Assembly: GCA_002189105.1 (NCBI GenBank) | Contig: NIOB01000004.1 | Coordinates: forward strand, 264,648-328,647 | Length of the DNA stretch: 64,000 nucleotides | Reading direction: 5' to 3' | From: Saccharibacillus soli | GTDB taxonomy: Bacteria > Bacillota > Bacilli > Paenibacillales > Paenibacillaceae | Shown here: positions 17,872 to 26,771 of the stretch, piece by piece | How positions within the stretch are numbered: the stretch's first letter is position 1 | Layout of the letters: each line of letters opens with the position of its first letter | Notes under the pieces: model-generated | The model's database searches: none | What the model was told of the DNA's origin: nothing | What the model saw: only the letters and a program-made list of their open reading frames with translations | Made by a program: the position numbers and the translations under genes

Positions 17872-18468
17872 ATGCTTATCATCATTCTGGCTGCGGCGGC
17901 TGCCCTATGGATATTTGGCATCGCTGCGGCAGCTCTGGGGAGCCGAATCCAACATCCTGCAGCAATTGCGGCGAATCTATTGTTGATGGGGATCGTCTTT
18001 GGGCTGGGCCGAGCTATGAATGTGGAGCCGGGACGTTCCTCGGGAAATGGAAATCCGGCCATGCTGCTTCTTGTGCCACTTGTGGGATTGGGCGTTGTTC
18101 TGGTTGGACAGCTCTATGGACAGCCGCTGCTTCGCCGTGCCCGCCCACTGCTGCTGCTCACCCTGCTGTTGGGTCTGTTCGCCCATCAAGCGGCAGGATT
18201 TGAATTACAGAAGCTGCGTTATGAAGCACGCGGGATGCAGGTTGCGGCTTTTTTTGCAGCCCGGAGAGAGCCGGGAAGAATGGATCAGGATGCCGTAACG
18301 CCTACGCTGGATTCGATGAAGATCAACGGTCATCTGTTCCATCCCAATACGTATCTGCTGTTCGTCGGTTGGGTGTGGATCACAGCTATTGCTCTGCTGC
18401 TGCTCAGATGGACAGTGCAGCGCAGAAGGCTCAGGCAGGAAGGCGACGATGAAGGAGTAGATCGTTAG
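17872..18468 (+). CDS. Membrane protein of unknown function
   Basis: A 198-residue protein with four predicted spans (about residues 2-22, 30-48, 62-82 and 160-180, with a further hydrophobic stretch at 92-108). A soluble segment at about 112-158 contains MQVAAFFAARREPGRMDQD, and the C-terminus is Arg-rich. No family recognised. GATAAGGAGGGG precedes the ATG. The P-loop gene follows after 19 nt. Confidence 0.65.
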   Translation: MLIIILAAAAALWIFGIAAAALGSRIQHPAAIAANLLLMGIVFGLGRAMNVEPGRSSGNGNPAMLLLVPLVGLGVVLVGQLYGQPLLRRARPLLLLTLLLGLFAHQAAGFELQKLRYEARGMQVAAFFAARREPGRMDQDAVTPTLDSMKINGHLFHPNTYLLFVGWVWITAIALLLLRWTVQRRRLRQEGDDEGVDR

Positions 18469-18487
18469 TGAAAGAGGAGGAGAGAAT

Positions 18488-19069
18488 ATGAGAAGTAATT
18501 CCACATCTGCCGATCTCGACATTCCGTACCGTCACCTGCACATCCTGGGGGCATCCGGTTCGGGTGCAACTACGCTGGGGCAGGCTTTGGGCCAGCATCT
18601 GCCTCATGGGGTATTGGATGGCGACGATTATTTCTGGGCGCATAAATTTGATAAGATTCGTCCGCTCGAGGAACGGCAAAGCAAGCTTAAAGCCGAACTG
18701 GAGCGGCGGGAACGCTGGCTGTTAAGCGGAGCGGTCTGCGGCTGGGGAGATCTATTCAAGTCGTATTTTGACTTTGTGATCTTCCTGTATGTGCCGCCTG
18801 AAGATCGTTTGTCCCGTCTGCGAGATCGGGAGATGCAGCGTTATGGAGCTGACATTCTTCCAGGCGGAACGATGTACGAGCAGTCGCAGGAATTTCTGGA
18901 CTGGGCGGCTGGGTACGATCAGGCGGGCGAGGAGACTCGCAGTCTCAAGCTGCATGAGCATTGGATGGCGGATCTGAGCTGTCCGATTCTGCGGATTGAG
19001 GGGATGCAGAGTACGGAGGAACGGGTGAGGATCGTACTGGAGGCGCTGCGCAGCCCCTCAAGCCTCTAA
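18488..19069 (+). CDS. P-loop NTPase, adenylate-kinase-like
   Basis: A 193-residue AAA/kinase-type protein. The P-loop is GASGSGATTLG (residues 21-31), unusual in having Ala where GK[ST] normally has Lys. A DGDDYFW element follows at about residue 44, and the lid-like region contains RLSRLRDREMQRYG. Relatives are annotated as AAA-family ATPases or topology-modulation-like kinases. The missing P-loop Lys raises doubt about nucleotide hydrolysis. GAGGAGGAG precedes the ATG. Confidence 0.72.
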   Translation: MRSNSTSADLDIPYRHLHILGASGSGATTLGQALGQHLPHGVLDGDDYFWAHKFDKIRPLEERQSKLKAELERRERWLLSGAVCGWGDLFKSYFDFVIFLYVPPEDRLSRLRDREMQRYGADILPGGTMYEQSQEFLDWAAGYDQAGEETRSLKLHEHWMADLSCPILRIEGMQSTEERVRIVLEALRSPSSL

Positions 19070-19273
19070 TCTATCCATACATAATCCATCAGCTCAGGGA
19101 TACCCGCGCGTCTTCCGCAGGATTGCTCGCCAATTGGAAGGATAAATATTCTCAGTCAAGGAAGAGAAATCCGGAAAATGATGAAACGACAAGCAGCCAA
19201 GCTGCGTTTAAGCGTTGTAGGAATGAAGAGTAGCAGTGCGCCAATCTTTTGAAAAAGAGAAAGGACGATGTAC

Positions 19274-19681
19274 ATGTGGGTTCCGTACGAGCAGTGGCGC
19301 GGACACGCGGCTGATTTTCGGGTGCGCTATCGATTCTACACTCAACTTGAAGGAGGGCGAGCCACCGTTCCTCGTCAGGGGTATCGCGGGGACTTTGCCT
19401 ATGCAGACGATCCGGGGGAAGAGGCGTTAAATCTCTATGCGATTCATCCCGAGTTCGAGGATTGCAGCGGTGAAGTGATCCTGGAAGATGGACAGTCGGT
19501 GCCTGCTGAAGGGACGGCAAGGATGTGGATTTTGGTCCCCTCGATGCGGCGCGACGTCCATGTCCATCGAATCGCACCTGGGGTTCGCGGCTTTATCATG
19601 GAAGGGGCGCGAAGAGTCGGCGAAGTGGAAGTGCTGGAACAGATCGCCCTGTTGGAAAATGCAAAGCAGATTCGGGATTGA
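19274..19681 (+). CDS. Small beta-rich protein, EF-Tu-C-like
   Basis: A 135-residue soluble protein resembling the EF-Tu domain-like small proteins of Bacillota. It starts RVRYRFYTQLEGGR and has several beta strands, including GTARMWILV and VRGFIMEGARRVGEVEVLE, the latter like the end of an EF-Tu beta-barrel. AAAGGA at 19260-19265 gives 8-nt spacing to the ATG at 19274; the ATG at 19268 is too close. The function is not known and the fold is inferred. Confidence 0.65.
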   Translation: MWVPYEQWRGHAADFRVRYRFYTQLEGGRATVPRQGYRGDFAYADDPGEEALNLYAIHPEFEDCSGEVILEDGQSVPAEGTARMWILVPSMRRDVHVHRIAPGVRGFIMEGARRVGEVEVLEQIALLENAKQIRD

Positions 19682-19820
19682 ATACATCGCTTCAAATGGG
19701 TGAGTAGGTCCTCGGTTGCGCATGGAGGATGGCTGCCTACCTGCGCGAGCATCAGGAAGAGGCTTTTATCGTGGATGCGACTTGTTCATTCATTACATAT
19801 GGGACGAGGAAGTGGGAAGA

Positions 19821-20468
19821 ATGAAAGGGAAGATCGAGCATTATTGGAATGAAGCGTATGGGAATCCGAATTATCACCCGGATCATGACGGTTGGCTGGT
19901 TCCTTATCTGCCTCTGCTGCGTCCTGACGGCGGCCGGATCGTGGATCTGGGCTGTGGGTTGGGACACAATGCCCGGATGCTGAATGCGGCCGGGTTCACC
20001 GTCTCTGCATGCGATTTATCCGTGCAGGCCATCGAGCGGCTGAGAAGCGAAGAACCCGGCATTGACGTCTTCCCTCTCGATATGACGCAGGGGCTTCCCT
20101 GGGAAGATGGCGCTGTGCAGGCGGTGGTCGCTGATCTTAGCCTGCATTATTTCCCGGAAAATATAACGCTTGCTGTCCTGTCAGACATTCGCCGGGTGCT
20201 TCAGGCTGATGGATTGCTGCTCTGCCGCTTAAATGCAACAGGTGAACTGGCGGACAAACCCGATGCCATACCGGTAGAAGGCGATGCTCATTTGTATGAG
20301 GACGAAGGCATTTTACGCCGCTTTTTCGATGAAGGCGAGATCGCCCGCTTTTTCCCGGTGCAAAATTGGGAGATCCTCACATGCCGGGAAGCCCAGAGCG
20401 GTCGATATGGAAAGGTTAAGTATCTGTGGGAGCTGGCGATTAAAACCAATGTATCCACAAAAGACTGA
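19821..20468 (+). CDS. Class I SAM-dependent methyltransferase
   Basis: A 215-residue methyltransferase. Motif I is RIVDLGCGLGHNARMLNAAG, then CDLSVQAIERL for the ribose-binding acidic loop, DVFPLDMTQGLPW, and VVADLSLHYF for motif II. HYF and RVLQADGLLLCRLNAT match TehB/Methyltransf_11-like small-molecule enzymes. Start: ATG at 19821 after GTGGGAAG. The upstream extension to 19716 is not supported. The substrate is unknown. Confidence 0.82.
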   Translation: MKGKIEHYWNEAYGNPNYHPDHDGWLVPYLPLLRPDGGRIVDLGCGLGHNARMLNAAGFTVSACDLSVQAIERLRSEEPGIDVFPLDMTQGLPWEDGAVQAVVADLSLHYFPENITLAVLSDIRRVLQADGLLLCRLNATGELADKPDAIPVEGDAHLYEDEGILRRFFDEGEIARFFPVQNWEILTCREAQSGRYGKVKYLWELAIKTNVSTKD

Positions 20469-20502
20469 TCTGGAAAACATCAAACAGAGGAGCATATAAG
20501 AA

Positions 20503-21246
20503 ATGGATAACCGTTATAACGACAGTGGCGTGGACAGGATTCGTTCGACTTCCCCGGCAGTTCCGAGATATTGGGATTTCCTCAAATATCACCTGCTGCT
20601 CTTTCTGCTGCCATGGGCTATTGCCATCATTCCGCTGCTCGGACAGATTCGTTCTCTTGCGCGGGCTACCGATTATGGATATGGCATCTTTTGGGGGGAT
20701 GGCTGGGCGTATTTTTCGGATGACGAAGCGCTGACCGTGATCGGCATCATCTTGCGATTGCTGGGCTCGTTTGCCGTGGTAGGTCTGATTATTGCGATAC
20801 TGTCTGCGGGTCTGCGCTTTCTTCCTACCCTGGCGAGGAGCGGAAGATTGCGTCTGGGGCAGGTCGTGAAGACGGGTCTGCGCTACTTTTTTCCGACTTT
20901 CTTTGCGATGATCCTGGTGGGGCTTATCGTTGGCATTGTCAATACGCTGCTTTCCTTCATTCCGTTCCTCGGATTTGTAGCGACACTTGCCGCAGCCTAT
21001 GTGAACGCTCTGGCGAGTATCTACTATGATTATTGGTTCTCCTATAACGAAGCCGCAGGGCGTCCGGTGTACAGCGGACCCATTGATCGTCTTCGCGCAC
21101 TATACAGCCGGGATGGTGAGTTCTTCTTCTATGCCTTCCTGCTGGCGCTGTCTTATCTGGTGTTGGCTTCAAGCTTCGTCAAGCCTTATATTCAGATGAA
21201 AATGACGCAAAAAATGGGCATGGTTGACTACTCGCGCAGCTGGTAA
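20503..21246 (+). CDS. Multispanning membrane protein, DUF4013/DUF975-like
   Basis: A 247-residue membrane protein with five or six spans, at about residues 28-48, 85-105, 125-150, 150-172 and 205-225. The pairing of a long polar N-terminus with spans separated by short loops, and the segment FLPTLARSGRLRLGQVVKTG, resemble the DUF975/DUF4013 group of unknown role. AGAGGAG lies before the ATG. A terminator follows it. Confidence 0.6.
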   Translation: MDNRYNDSGVDRIRSTSPAVPRYWDFLKYHLLLFLLPWAIAIIPLLGQIRSLARATDYGYGIFWGDGWAYFSDDEALTVIGIILRLLGSFAVVGLIIAILSAGLRFLPTLARSGRLRLGQVVKTGLRYFFPTFFAMILVGLIVGIVNTLLSFIPFLGFVATLAAAYVNALASIYYDYWFSYNEAAGRPVYSGPIDRLRALYSRDGEFFFYAFLLALSYLVLASSFVKPYIQMKMTQKMGMVDYSRSW

Positions 21247-21278
21247 GACAGCCAACCCAGTCGGGATACGCCAAAACG

Positions 21279-21308
21279 GACTCTTCGGAAATTTTCCGGA
21301 GAGTTTTT
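21279..21308 (+). terminator. Terminator after the membrane protein gene
   Basis: ACTCTTCGGAAA pairs with TTTTCCGGAGAGT, one G-T or bulge allowed, followed by seven T. Confidence 0.82.
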
Positions 21309-21526
21309 TTGCGTTGGTTTTTTCGACAGGCGAAAAGAGGCGGAGGCCGCGTGTGGTGCGGGGCGTGCGAATGATCGCGGAGAAGGGGATAAGAAAGGCG
21401 CAGCGGATGGCGGGTGATTAGAATCGTTTTCGGCTAATGGGTCGATCGGAATGGGCTGGAGGTGAACGGAAACTTTATGATACGATGTTGGAAACGTTAC
21501 CAAGCAGACATAGAGGGGGCAAGAGC

Positions 21527-23152
21527 ATGGAGCAGATCTGCCGGATTCTGATCGTGGATGATGAGGTGCTCGTCCGACAGGGGATTAAGCATTATCTCGA
21601 TTGGGAAAAATACGGCTTCCGAATCGTAGGCGAAGCCTCGAACGGGCGAGAGGGACTGGAGGCCATCGAACGTCTTCGTCCTCATATTGTGCTCACGGAC
21701 ATCGTGATGCCGGTGATGGAAGGCGAGGAATTCACACGCCTGATTAAAAAGCGGTATCCTGCGATCGAAGTGATCGTTCTTAGCAGCTACGGCGAGTTCG
21801 ATTATGTGCGTTCGACGTTCCAGAGCGGCGTCGCTGATTATATCTTGAAGCCCAAGCTGGAGACGCAGGAGCTGCTGCGCGTGCTCCAGAACACGGCCAA
21901 GCGGATACCCGGAATCCGCTATACGGGAGAAGGCAGCGGCGAAGCTCCCGACGCCGAAGCGCTGCTTGAGAAGCTGGCGTCGGGCTATGACGCCGGCGAG
22001 ACCGCTCCGCCTGACGTACTGGCGGAGCGCTTTCCGCACGACGAGTTCGTGCTGATCGGCCGCTTGGCTCCGGCCGGTCGCTCCGGCGGCGAGGCACGCG
22101 CCGCCGAACCCCCGCAGCCGCTGATCGAGCGGCTGCACCAGGCGCTTGCGCCCGGTGCCATGGGCGAAGCCGCCCTGGGCGCGGCGCGCGCTTACGGGCT
22201 GCCGACCGCGGCCTCCGGCGCCGCGGTCGGCAGCGAAGCTGCGCTTGTCGGCCTCGAAGCCGGCCGACGCGCAGCCCTGGTCGCCGCGCTGCGCAGCCGC
22301 ACGGCTGAACGTCTGCCCGGCACTGACTCGCCGGACAGTCCCGCTCCGTTCTGGGCGGTCAGCGACGCCTTCACGTCGCTGACGGAATTCGGCTCTGCGT
22401 ACCGGGAGCTGCGCGAGCTGCTGGATTACCGGTTCTATTTCCCGGATCGGGTCGTGATGCTGCGCGAGGAGCTGCCTGTACTCGGGGAGAGTCTGCCGGC
22501 TTTTGACCTGCGACGATTTACCGAAGAGATTAAGCGGGAGCATTTTGAGGACGCGTTCCGTGAGCTGCGCCAATACGCAGCGCGGATGGCGGACGATTAT
22601 CGTTCGACGAAGGTGGGGCTCAAGTCGTTTCTGGGCAACATCATCTTCAACCTTATTACGCTGCTGGGCAATATGGAGTATGAGGCCTCCGATCTGGACG
22701 AGGCCAAATATGGATTTTTCCGCGACATTGAGGAAGCCGCCGATGCTCCTACTGCCATTGCCCTGCTGGAGAGATTCTTGCAGCAGGCGGAAGACAAGAT
22801 TGCCGAGCATACGGTTCAGCCGGGCGATCCCAATATGAAGAAGCTGCTCGCTTATATCGAGGAGCATTATGCGGAGCCGCTCAGTCTGACAGGGCTGGGG
22901 CGTCATTTTCATTTCAATCCGTCGTATCTGTCCAGCTACTTCGCTGCGCATAACAAGGAAGGGTTTAGCGAATATCTGAACCGAATCCGCGTGACCAAAG
23001 CCGAAGAACTGCTCCGAGCGGGCGAACTCAGCATCTCAGAGATCAGCGGCCTTGTCGGTTATTCCGATCCTGGCTATTTCACCAAAGTATTCCGCAAACA
23101 GACCGGGTTCTCGCCAAGCCAATACCGCAGGCAGCATCCGGCTGGGAAATAA
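21527..23152 (+). CDS. YesN-type response regulator with AraC output
   Basis: A 541-residue response regulator. The receiver domain is at residues 5-120 with the acidic pair DD at 11-12, phospho-acceptor Asp58 in VLTDIVMP and the conserved Lys in YILKPK. The middle part is Ala/Gly/Arg-rich and very GC-rich (about 21.9-22.3 kb). Two AraC helix-turn-helix units occupy the last 100 residues and end with YFTKVFRKQTGFSPSQYR. These regulators are phosphorylated by YesM-type kinases and activate nearby sugar-transport genes. GAGGGGG precedes the ATG at 21527. The kinase gene follows after 12 nt, so the pair is one operon. Confidence 0.9.
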   Translation: MEQICRILIVDDEVLVRQGIKHYLDWEKYGFRIVGEASNGREGLEAIERLRPHIVLTDIVMPVMEGEEFTRLIKKRYPAIEVIVLSSYGEFDYVRSTFQSGVADYILKPKLETQELLRVLQNTAKRIPGIRYTGEGSGEAPDAEALLEKLASGYDAGETAPPDVLAERFPHDEFVLIGRLAPAGRSGGEARAAEPPQPLIERLHQALAPGAMGEAALGAARAYGLPTAASGAAVGSEAALVGLEAGRRAALVAALRSRTAERLPGTDSPDSPAPFWAVSDAFTSLTEFGSAYRELRELLDYRFYFPDRVVMLREELPVLGESLPAFDLRRFTEEIKREHFEDAFRELRQYAARMADDYRSTKVGLKSFLGNIIFNLITLLGNMEYEASDLDEAKYGFFRDIEEAADAPTAIALLERFLQQAEDKIAEHTVQPGDPNMKKLLAYIEEHYAEPLSLTGLGRHFHFNPSYLSSYFAAHNKEGFSEYLNRIRVTKAEELLRAGELSISEISGLVGYSDPGYFTKVFRKQTGFSPSQYRRQHPAGK

Positions 23153-23164
23153 GGAGGTTCAGGC

Positions 23165-24967
23165 ATGAGAACATACTGGCGCCGATTCCATGCACAGCGG
23201 CTGTTCGTGAAGCTGTTCCTGGTCATGGTCGTCAGCACGGTGACCGTCTGCATTGTCACGTCGCTGGTCACCATCCGCATGTCCGAACGTTTATTCACGG
23301 AGACGTTCGGAATTACCAATTCCAAAGTCTTGAACCAGATTCGTACCGGCATGGAGTCCTTTAACGATTCGGTGGTGAACGCCGCTTCCTACGCCGCCAT
23401 GAACGGTACGATCAAGGCCTACCTCAGCGGCGGCGAGTCCGATTCGACGCGCGCCGCGGGCACGTATTTCGGCATGAACCAGCAGATGCGGCGGGTCAAA
23501 TCGAACGTCGACGCTTATAACTTGTCCGTTACGGCGGCCGGCGTCAACGGACGCAGCTATTCGACGGACCGCAATTACTGGCCGATGTCCGAATCGCGCC
23601 TGTTGGATCATCCGCTGTCGGTACGCACCGAAGCGGAACCCAAACGCCTGCTGTACCAATTCGACGAAGAACGGGACGAGCACGGTCATTTCGTCCCTTA
23701 TATCGTCGCGTCCAAAGCTCTCCTGGAACGGACGACCGGCTTCATCTACGGCGATCTGTATATCTCGATCCGCGAAGATGAATTCCGGCGATTCTATGGC
23801 AATTTTACCAGCGCGGGCAATGACGTCATCATTCTCGATCATACCGGACGAATCGTCTCCAGCAACCGAACAGAGTTGATTGGCCGGGTATCCAAGCAGA
23901 TGCTGGACTATTCCAAGCCATCCGCCGAAGGGGAAGAAGTCGTCCGCCGCAATGTCGAGCTGTTTGACCGGAGTTCGATCTTGCTGTCCAGCTATATTCC
24001 CGAATATGACTTTTACCTGGTGAATCTGATTGACCGTGATTATGCAGCGGGCAAGGTGGTCAATCTGCGCGATCTGACTGTGGTAGGCGGACTGATTGCC
24101 GGAGCCGCGCTGCTGCTTGTTTTTGTCATCACCCGCAGACAGACCCGTTCGCTCACCATGCTGGTTCGCCAGATGTCCACGGTCACGGAGAAAAACTTCG
24201 ACAACTACGTTCGCGTCACCGAGTCGGCTGGCTACGAAGTCAAGGAACTCAGCCGCGCCTATAATTACATGCTCGATGAGCTGAACGATTATATCAAGCG
24301 GCTGCTGGAGACGCAGAAGGAGCGGCGAAATGCCGAGCTTGCTGCCTTGCAGCGGCAGATCAATCCGCATTTTCTGTATAATACGCTGGCATCCATCAAG
24401 ATCCTGGTGCAAAAAGGTGACAAGGAAGCCGCAGCCGAGACGATCAACGCGCTGATTTCCCTGCTCCAAAATACAATCAGCAACGTCAGCGAGACGGTAA
24501 CGATTGAGCAGGAGCTGGAGAACATGCGTAACTATGTGTTTATTAATCATGCCCGCTACGGCGACCGGATTCGGGTGAATGTATTTGCCGCGCCGGACTG
24601 CATGAACTACCGCGTGCCCAAGCTGATTATTCAGCCGTTTATCGAGAATGCCTTTTTCCACGCGTTTATCGAAAAGCAAAACGGGATGATCTATGTGCTG
24701 GTGTCGCAATCCGACGGAAAGCTGGTCTGTGAGGTCAGCGACAATGGGGACGGGATGGACGGCGCGGAAGAATGGAGTCATGCCGAAGGCGCCGCGCTGC
24801 CAAACTCCAAAAGCAAACGTCAGTTATTTACCGGCATTGGCGTACGCAATGTGCATAACCGGATTACGCTTCTCTATGGCGAAGAGTATGGAGTAGCGAT
24901 TGAAAGCCGCAAGGGAGTAGGCACCAAGATTCGGATTACGCTGCCGCTGATGATCGAAGAAATCTAG
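23165..24967 (+). CDS. YesM-type sensor histidine kinase
   Basis: A 600-residue membrane kinase. Spans lie at about residues 14-36 and 298-318, enclosing an extracytoplasmic sensor (dCache-like). A HAMP region (about 320-375) follows, then the His_kinase domain with His402 in QINPHFLYNTL, the N box in PKLIIQPFIENAFFHAF and the G boxes VSDNGDGMD and FTGIGVRNV. It should autophosphorylate on His402 and pass the phosphate to the partner regulator upstream. Since a sugar-binding lipoprotein gene lies just downstream, the signal is probably a glycan or its bound form. Start: ATG with AAGGAGG. Confidence 0.91.
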   Translation: MRTYWRRFHAQRLFVKLFLVMVVSTVTVCIVTSLVTIRMSERLFTETFGITNSKVLNQIRTGMESFNDSVVNAASYAAMNGTIKAYLSGGESDSTRAAGTYFGMNQQMRRVKSNVDAYNLSVTAAGVNGRSYSTDRNYWPMSESRLLDHPLSVRTEAEPKRLLYQFDEERDEHGHFVPYIVASKALLERTTGFIYGDLYISIREDEFRRFYGNFTSAGNDVIILDHTGRIVSSNRTELIGRVSKQMLDYSKPSAEGEEVVRRNVELFDRSSILLSSYIPEYDFYLVNLIDRDYAAGKVVNLRDLTVVGGLIAGAALLLVFVITRRQTRSLTMLVRQMSTVTEKNFDNYVRVTESAGYEVKELSRAYNYMLDELNDYIKRLLETQKERRNAELAALQRQINPHFLYNTLASIKILVQKGDKEAAAETINALISLLQNTISNVSETVTIEQELENMRNYVFINHARYGDRIRVNVFAAPDCMNYRVPKLIIQPFIENAFFHAFIEKQNGMIYVLVSQSDGKLVCEVSDNGDGMDGAEEWSHAEGAALPNSKSKRQLFTGIGVRNVHNRITLLYGEEYGVAIESRKGVGTKIRITLPLMIEEI

Positions 24968-25121
24968 GATACCCAGCAAGCAAAGCTTTAAATTTTACGA
25001 ATATCCAAAATTATTCCCAATGATAGCGTTATCATTTGTGCGAGACATAATGATTTCCCCATTCCGCATAAAGATATTCCTAACTTCACCCGAATCGTAA
25101 ATGCTAAGATAATTCACGTAA

Positions 25122-25136
25122 AGCAACCGCTTTCAT
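25122..25136. promoter_or_regulatory. CcpA catabolite-responsive element (cre)
   Basis: On the minus strand it reads ATGAAAGCGGTTGCT, which fits the consensus WTGNAANCGNWNNCW at every position. It lies 68-82 nt upstream of the binding-protein ATG and just downstream of a TAAGAT -10-like box (25105-25110). That is a roadblock position for glucose repression. Binding itself is inferred. Confidence 0.7.
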
Positions 25137-25203
25137 GACGAATTTTCAAGGATTTCGAGACTAAAGGGTGTCAGACCACCATCATTTAAGGGGAGATGAA
25201 CAA

Positions 25204-26523
25204 ATGAAACGTTGGAAAAAGATCTTGCTGCCACTGGCGGCGTCCGCATTGATGCTGTCGGCCTGCTCGGGCGGCGGTGGCGGCAGTACAACAGCAAGCG
25301 GCGGCGATAAAGCCGGCGGTAGCGCAGATAAAAAAGAAATTACAATCTGGGCATGGGACCCGAACTTCAACATCGCGGCACTGAATCTGGCCAAAGAAAA
25401 ATATGCCAAGACTCACCCGGACGTGAAGATCAACATCGTGGAAAATGCACAGGCTGACATCGTGCAGAAGCTGAACACCGGCCTGAACTCGGGTACGACA
25501 AAAGGACTGCCGAACGTCGTGCTGATCGAAGACTACCGTGCACAGAACTTCCTGCAAGCGTATCCGGACGCTTTCCGTGACATGTCCGACAAGATCAAAG
25601 GCGCTGACTTCGCGGATTACAAAGCAGGCCCAACAAGCTATGACGGCAAACAATACGGTATTCCGTTCGACTCCGGCGTAACCGGCCTGTATGTCCGTAC
25701 CGACTACCTGGAAAAAGCGGGCTACAAAGTATCCGACCTGGAGAACATCGACTGGGATCAATATATTGAAATTGGCAAAAAAGTCAAAGCCGCAACCGGC
25801 AAAGACATGCTGACTCAAGATCCGAACGACCTGGGTACACTCCGCGTCATGCTGCAATCGGCAGGCTCGTGGTACCTGAAGGAAGACGGCGTAACGCCAA
25901 ACATCGCAGGCAACCCGGCGTTCAAAGAAGCGCTTGAACTGTACAAGAAGATGTTTGACTCGAACATCGTGAAGCTCAACTCCGACTGGAGCCAATTCGT
26001 AGCGGCGTTCAACAGTGGCGATGTTGCTTCCGTACCGACAGGCAACTGGATTACACCTTCGGTCAAAGCTGAAGCTTCGCAATCCGGCAAATGGGCAGTG
26101 GTTCCGATTCCTCGCCTGAAGACGACAGCAGGTTCGGTCAACGCTTCCAACTCCGGCGGCAGCTCGTGGTATGTCATGAACGTGGATGGCAAAGACACAG
26201 CAGCTGACTTCATGGCTTCGACATTCGGCTCGGACAAAGATCTGTATCAAGATATGCTGGATAAGATCGGCATCATCGGTACCCTGAAATCCGCTTCCGA
26301 AGGTTCCGCTTATGACAAAGCCGACGAGTTCTTCGGCGGCGAAAAGATCTACGCAGACTTCGCAAAATGGACAACAGAAGTTCCAAAAGTCAACTACGGT
26401 CTGCATACGTACGCAATCGAAGACATCCTGTCCGCAGAAGTTCAGAACTACCTGAACGGCAGCAAAGACGTGGATACAGTCATGAACGATACGCAAGCTC
26501 AAGCTGAAGCACAGTTGAAATAA
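25204..26523 (+). CDS. Sugar ABC transporter substrate-binding lipoprotein
   Basis: A 439-residue family 1 extracellular binding protein. The lipobox is LMLSACSGG with the lipidated Cys near residue 21, then a Gly/Ser linker and the mature domain starting EITIWAWDPNFNIAALNLA. Late blocks (VPTGNWITPSVKA and SNSGGSSWYVMN) are typical of the maltose/oligosaccharide group. I use the ATG at 25204, which begins the signal peptide and follows AGGGGAG. It is the first gene of a binding protein-permease-permease unit, preceded by its likely two-component regulator. A large stem-loop after the stop codon probably keeps its mRNA more abundant than that of the permeases. Confidence 0.93.
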   Translation: MKRWKKILLPLAASALMLSACSGGGGGSTTASGGDKAGGSADKKEITIWAWDPNFNIAALNLAKEKYAKTHPDVKINIVENAQADIVQKLNTGLNSGTTKGLPNVVLIEDYRAQNFLQAYPDAFRDMSDKIKGADFADYKAGPTSYDGKQYGIPFDSGVTGLYVRTDYLEKAGYKVSDLENIDWDQYIEIGKKVKAATGKDMLTQDPNDLGTLRVMLQSAGSWYLKEDGVTPNIAGNPAFKEALELYKKMFDSNIVKLNSDWSQFVAAFNSGDVASVPTGNWITPSVKAEASQSGKWAVVPIPRLKTTAGSVNASNSGGSSWYVMNVDGKDTAADFMASTFGSDKDLYQDMLDKIGIIGTLKSASEGSAYDKADEFFGGEKIYADFAKWTTEVPKVNYGLHTYAIEDILSAEVQNYLNGSKDVDTVMNDTQAQAEAQLK

Positions 26524-26536
26524 GCACCATGATCTC

Positions 26537-26590
26537 CCGGCGGACTTCAGGTTTCCGTACCCACCTTTTAACGGGAACGAGGTTCGCCGG
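26537..26590 (+). other. Long stem-loop between binding-protein and permease genes
   Basis: CCGGCGGAC pairs with GTTCGCCGG, and inside it GTTTCCGT pairs with ACGGGAAC. There are only G-T wobbles, a small inner bulge and a 12-nt loop. It is followed by CCTCTTTTC rather than a long T run. It is likely an mRNA stabiliser or partial terminator, as often found after binding-protein genes. Confidence 0.65.
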
Positions 26591-26771
26591 CCTCTTTTCA
26601 CCTTGAATCGCAAGATGCAAGCGGGAAATCCCTGTCATGCGTTGTGCCTTCAAGCCGCCCAAGCGGTCTTGAATATACAACGCAGGCACGGGGCTTATTC
26701 CGGCCTACTTGGTCTGGTTTGATTTTAATGCTTTACCGCTAAAATACGTTAATTCAGAGGAGGAATACCGG

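Noticed and set aside
23291-24781. A 496-codon open frame on the minus strand opposite the sensor kinase gene
   Set aside because: It is a shadow of the kinase reading frame caused by codon bias. The predicted protein is rich in Arg, Gln, His and Asp with no domain, and there is no ribosome binding site. The same holds for long antisense frames opposite the regulator at 21527, the permeases and the alpha-mannosidase.
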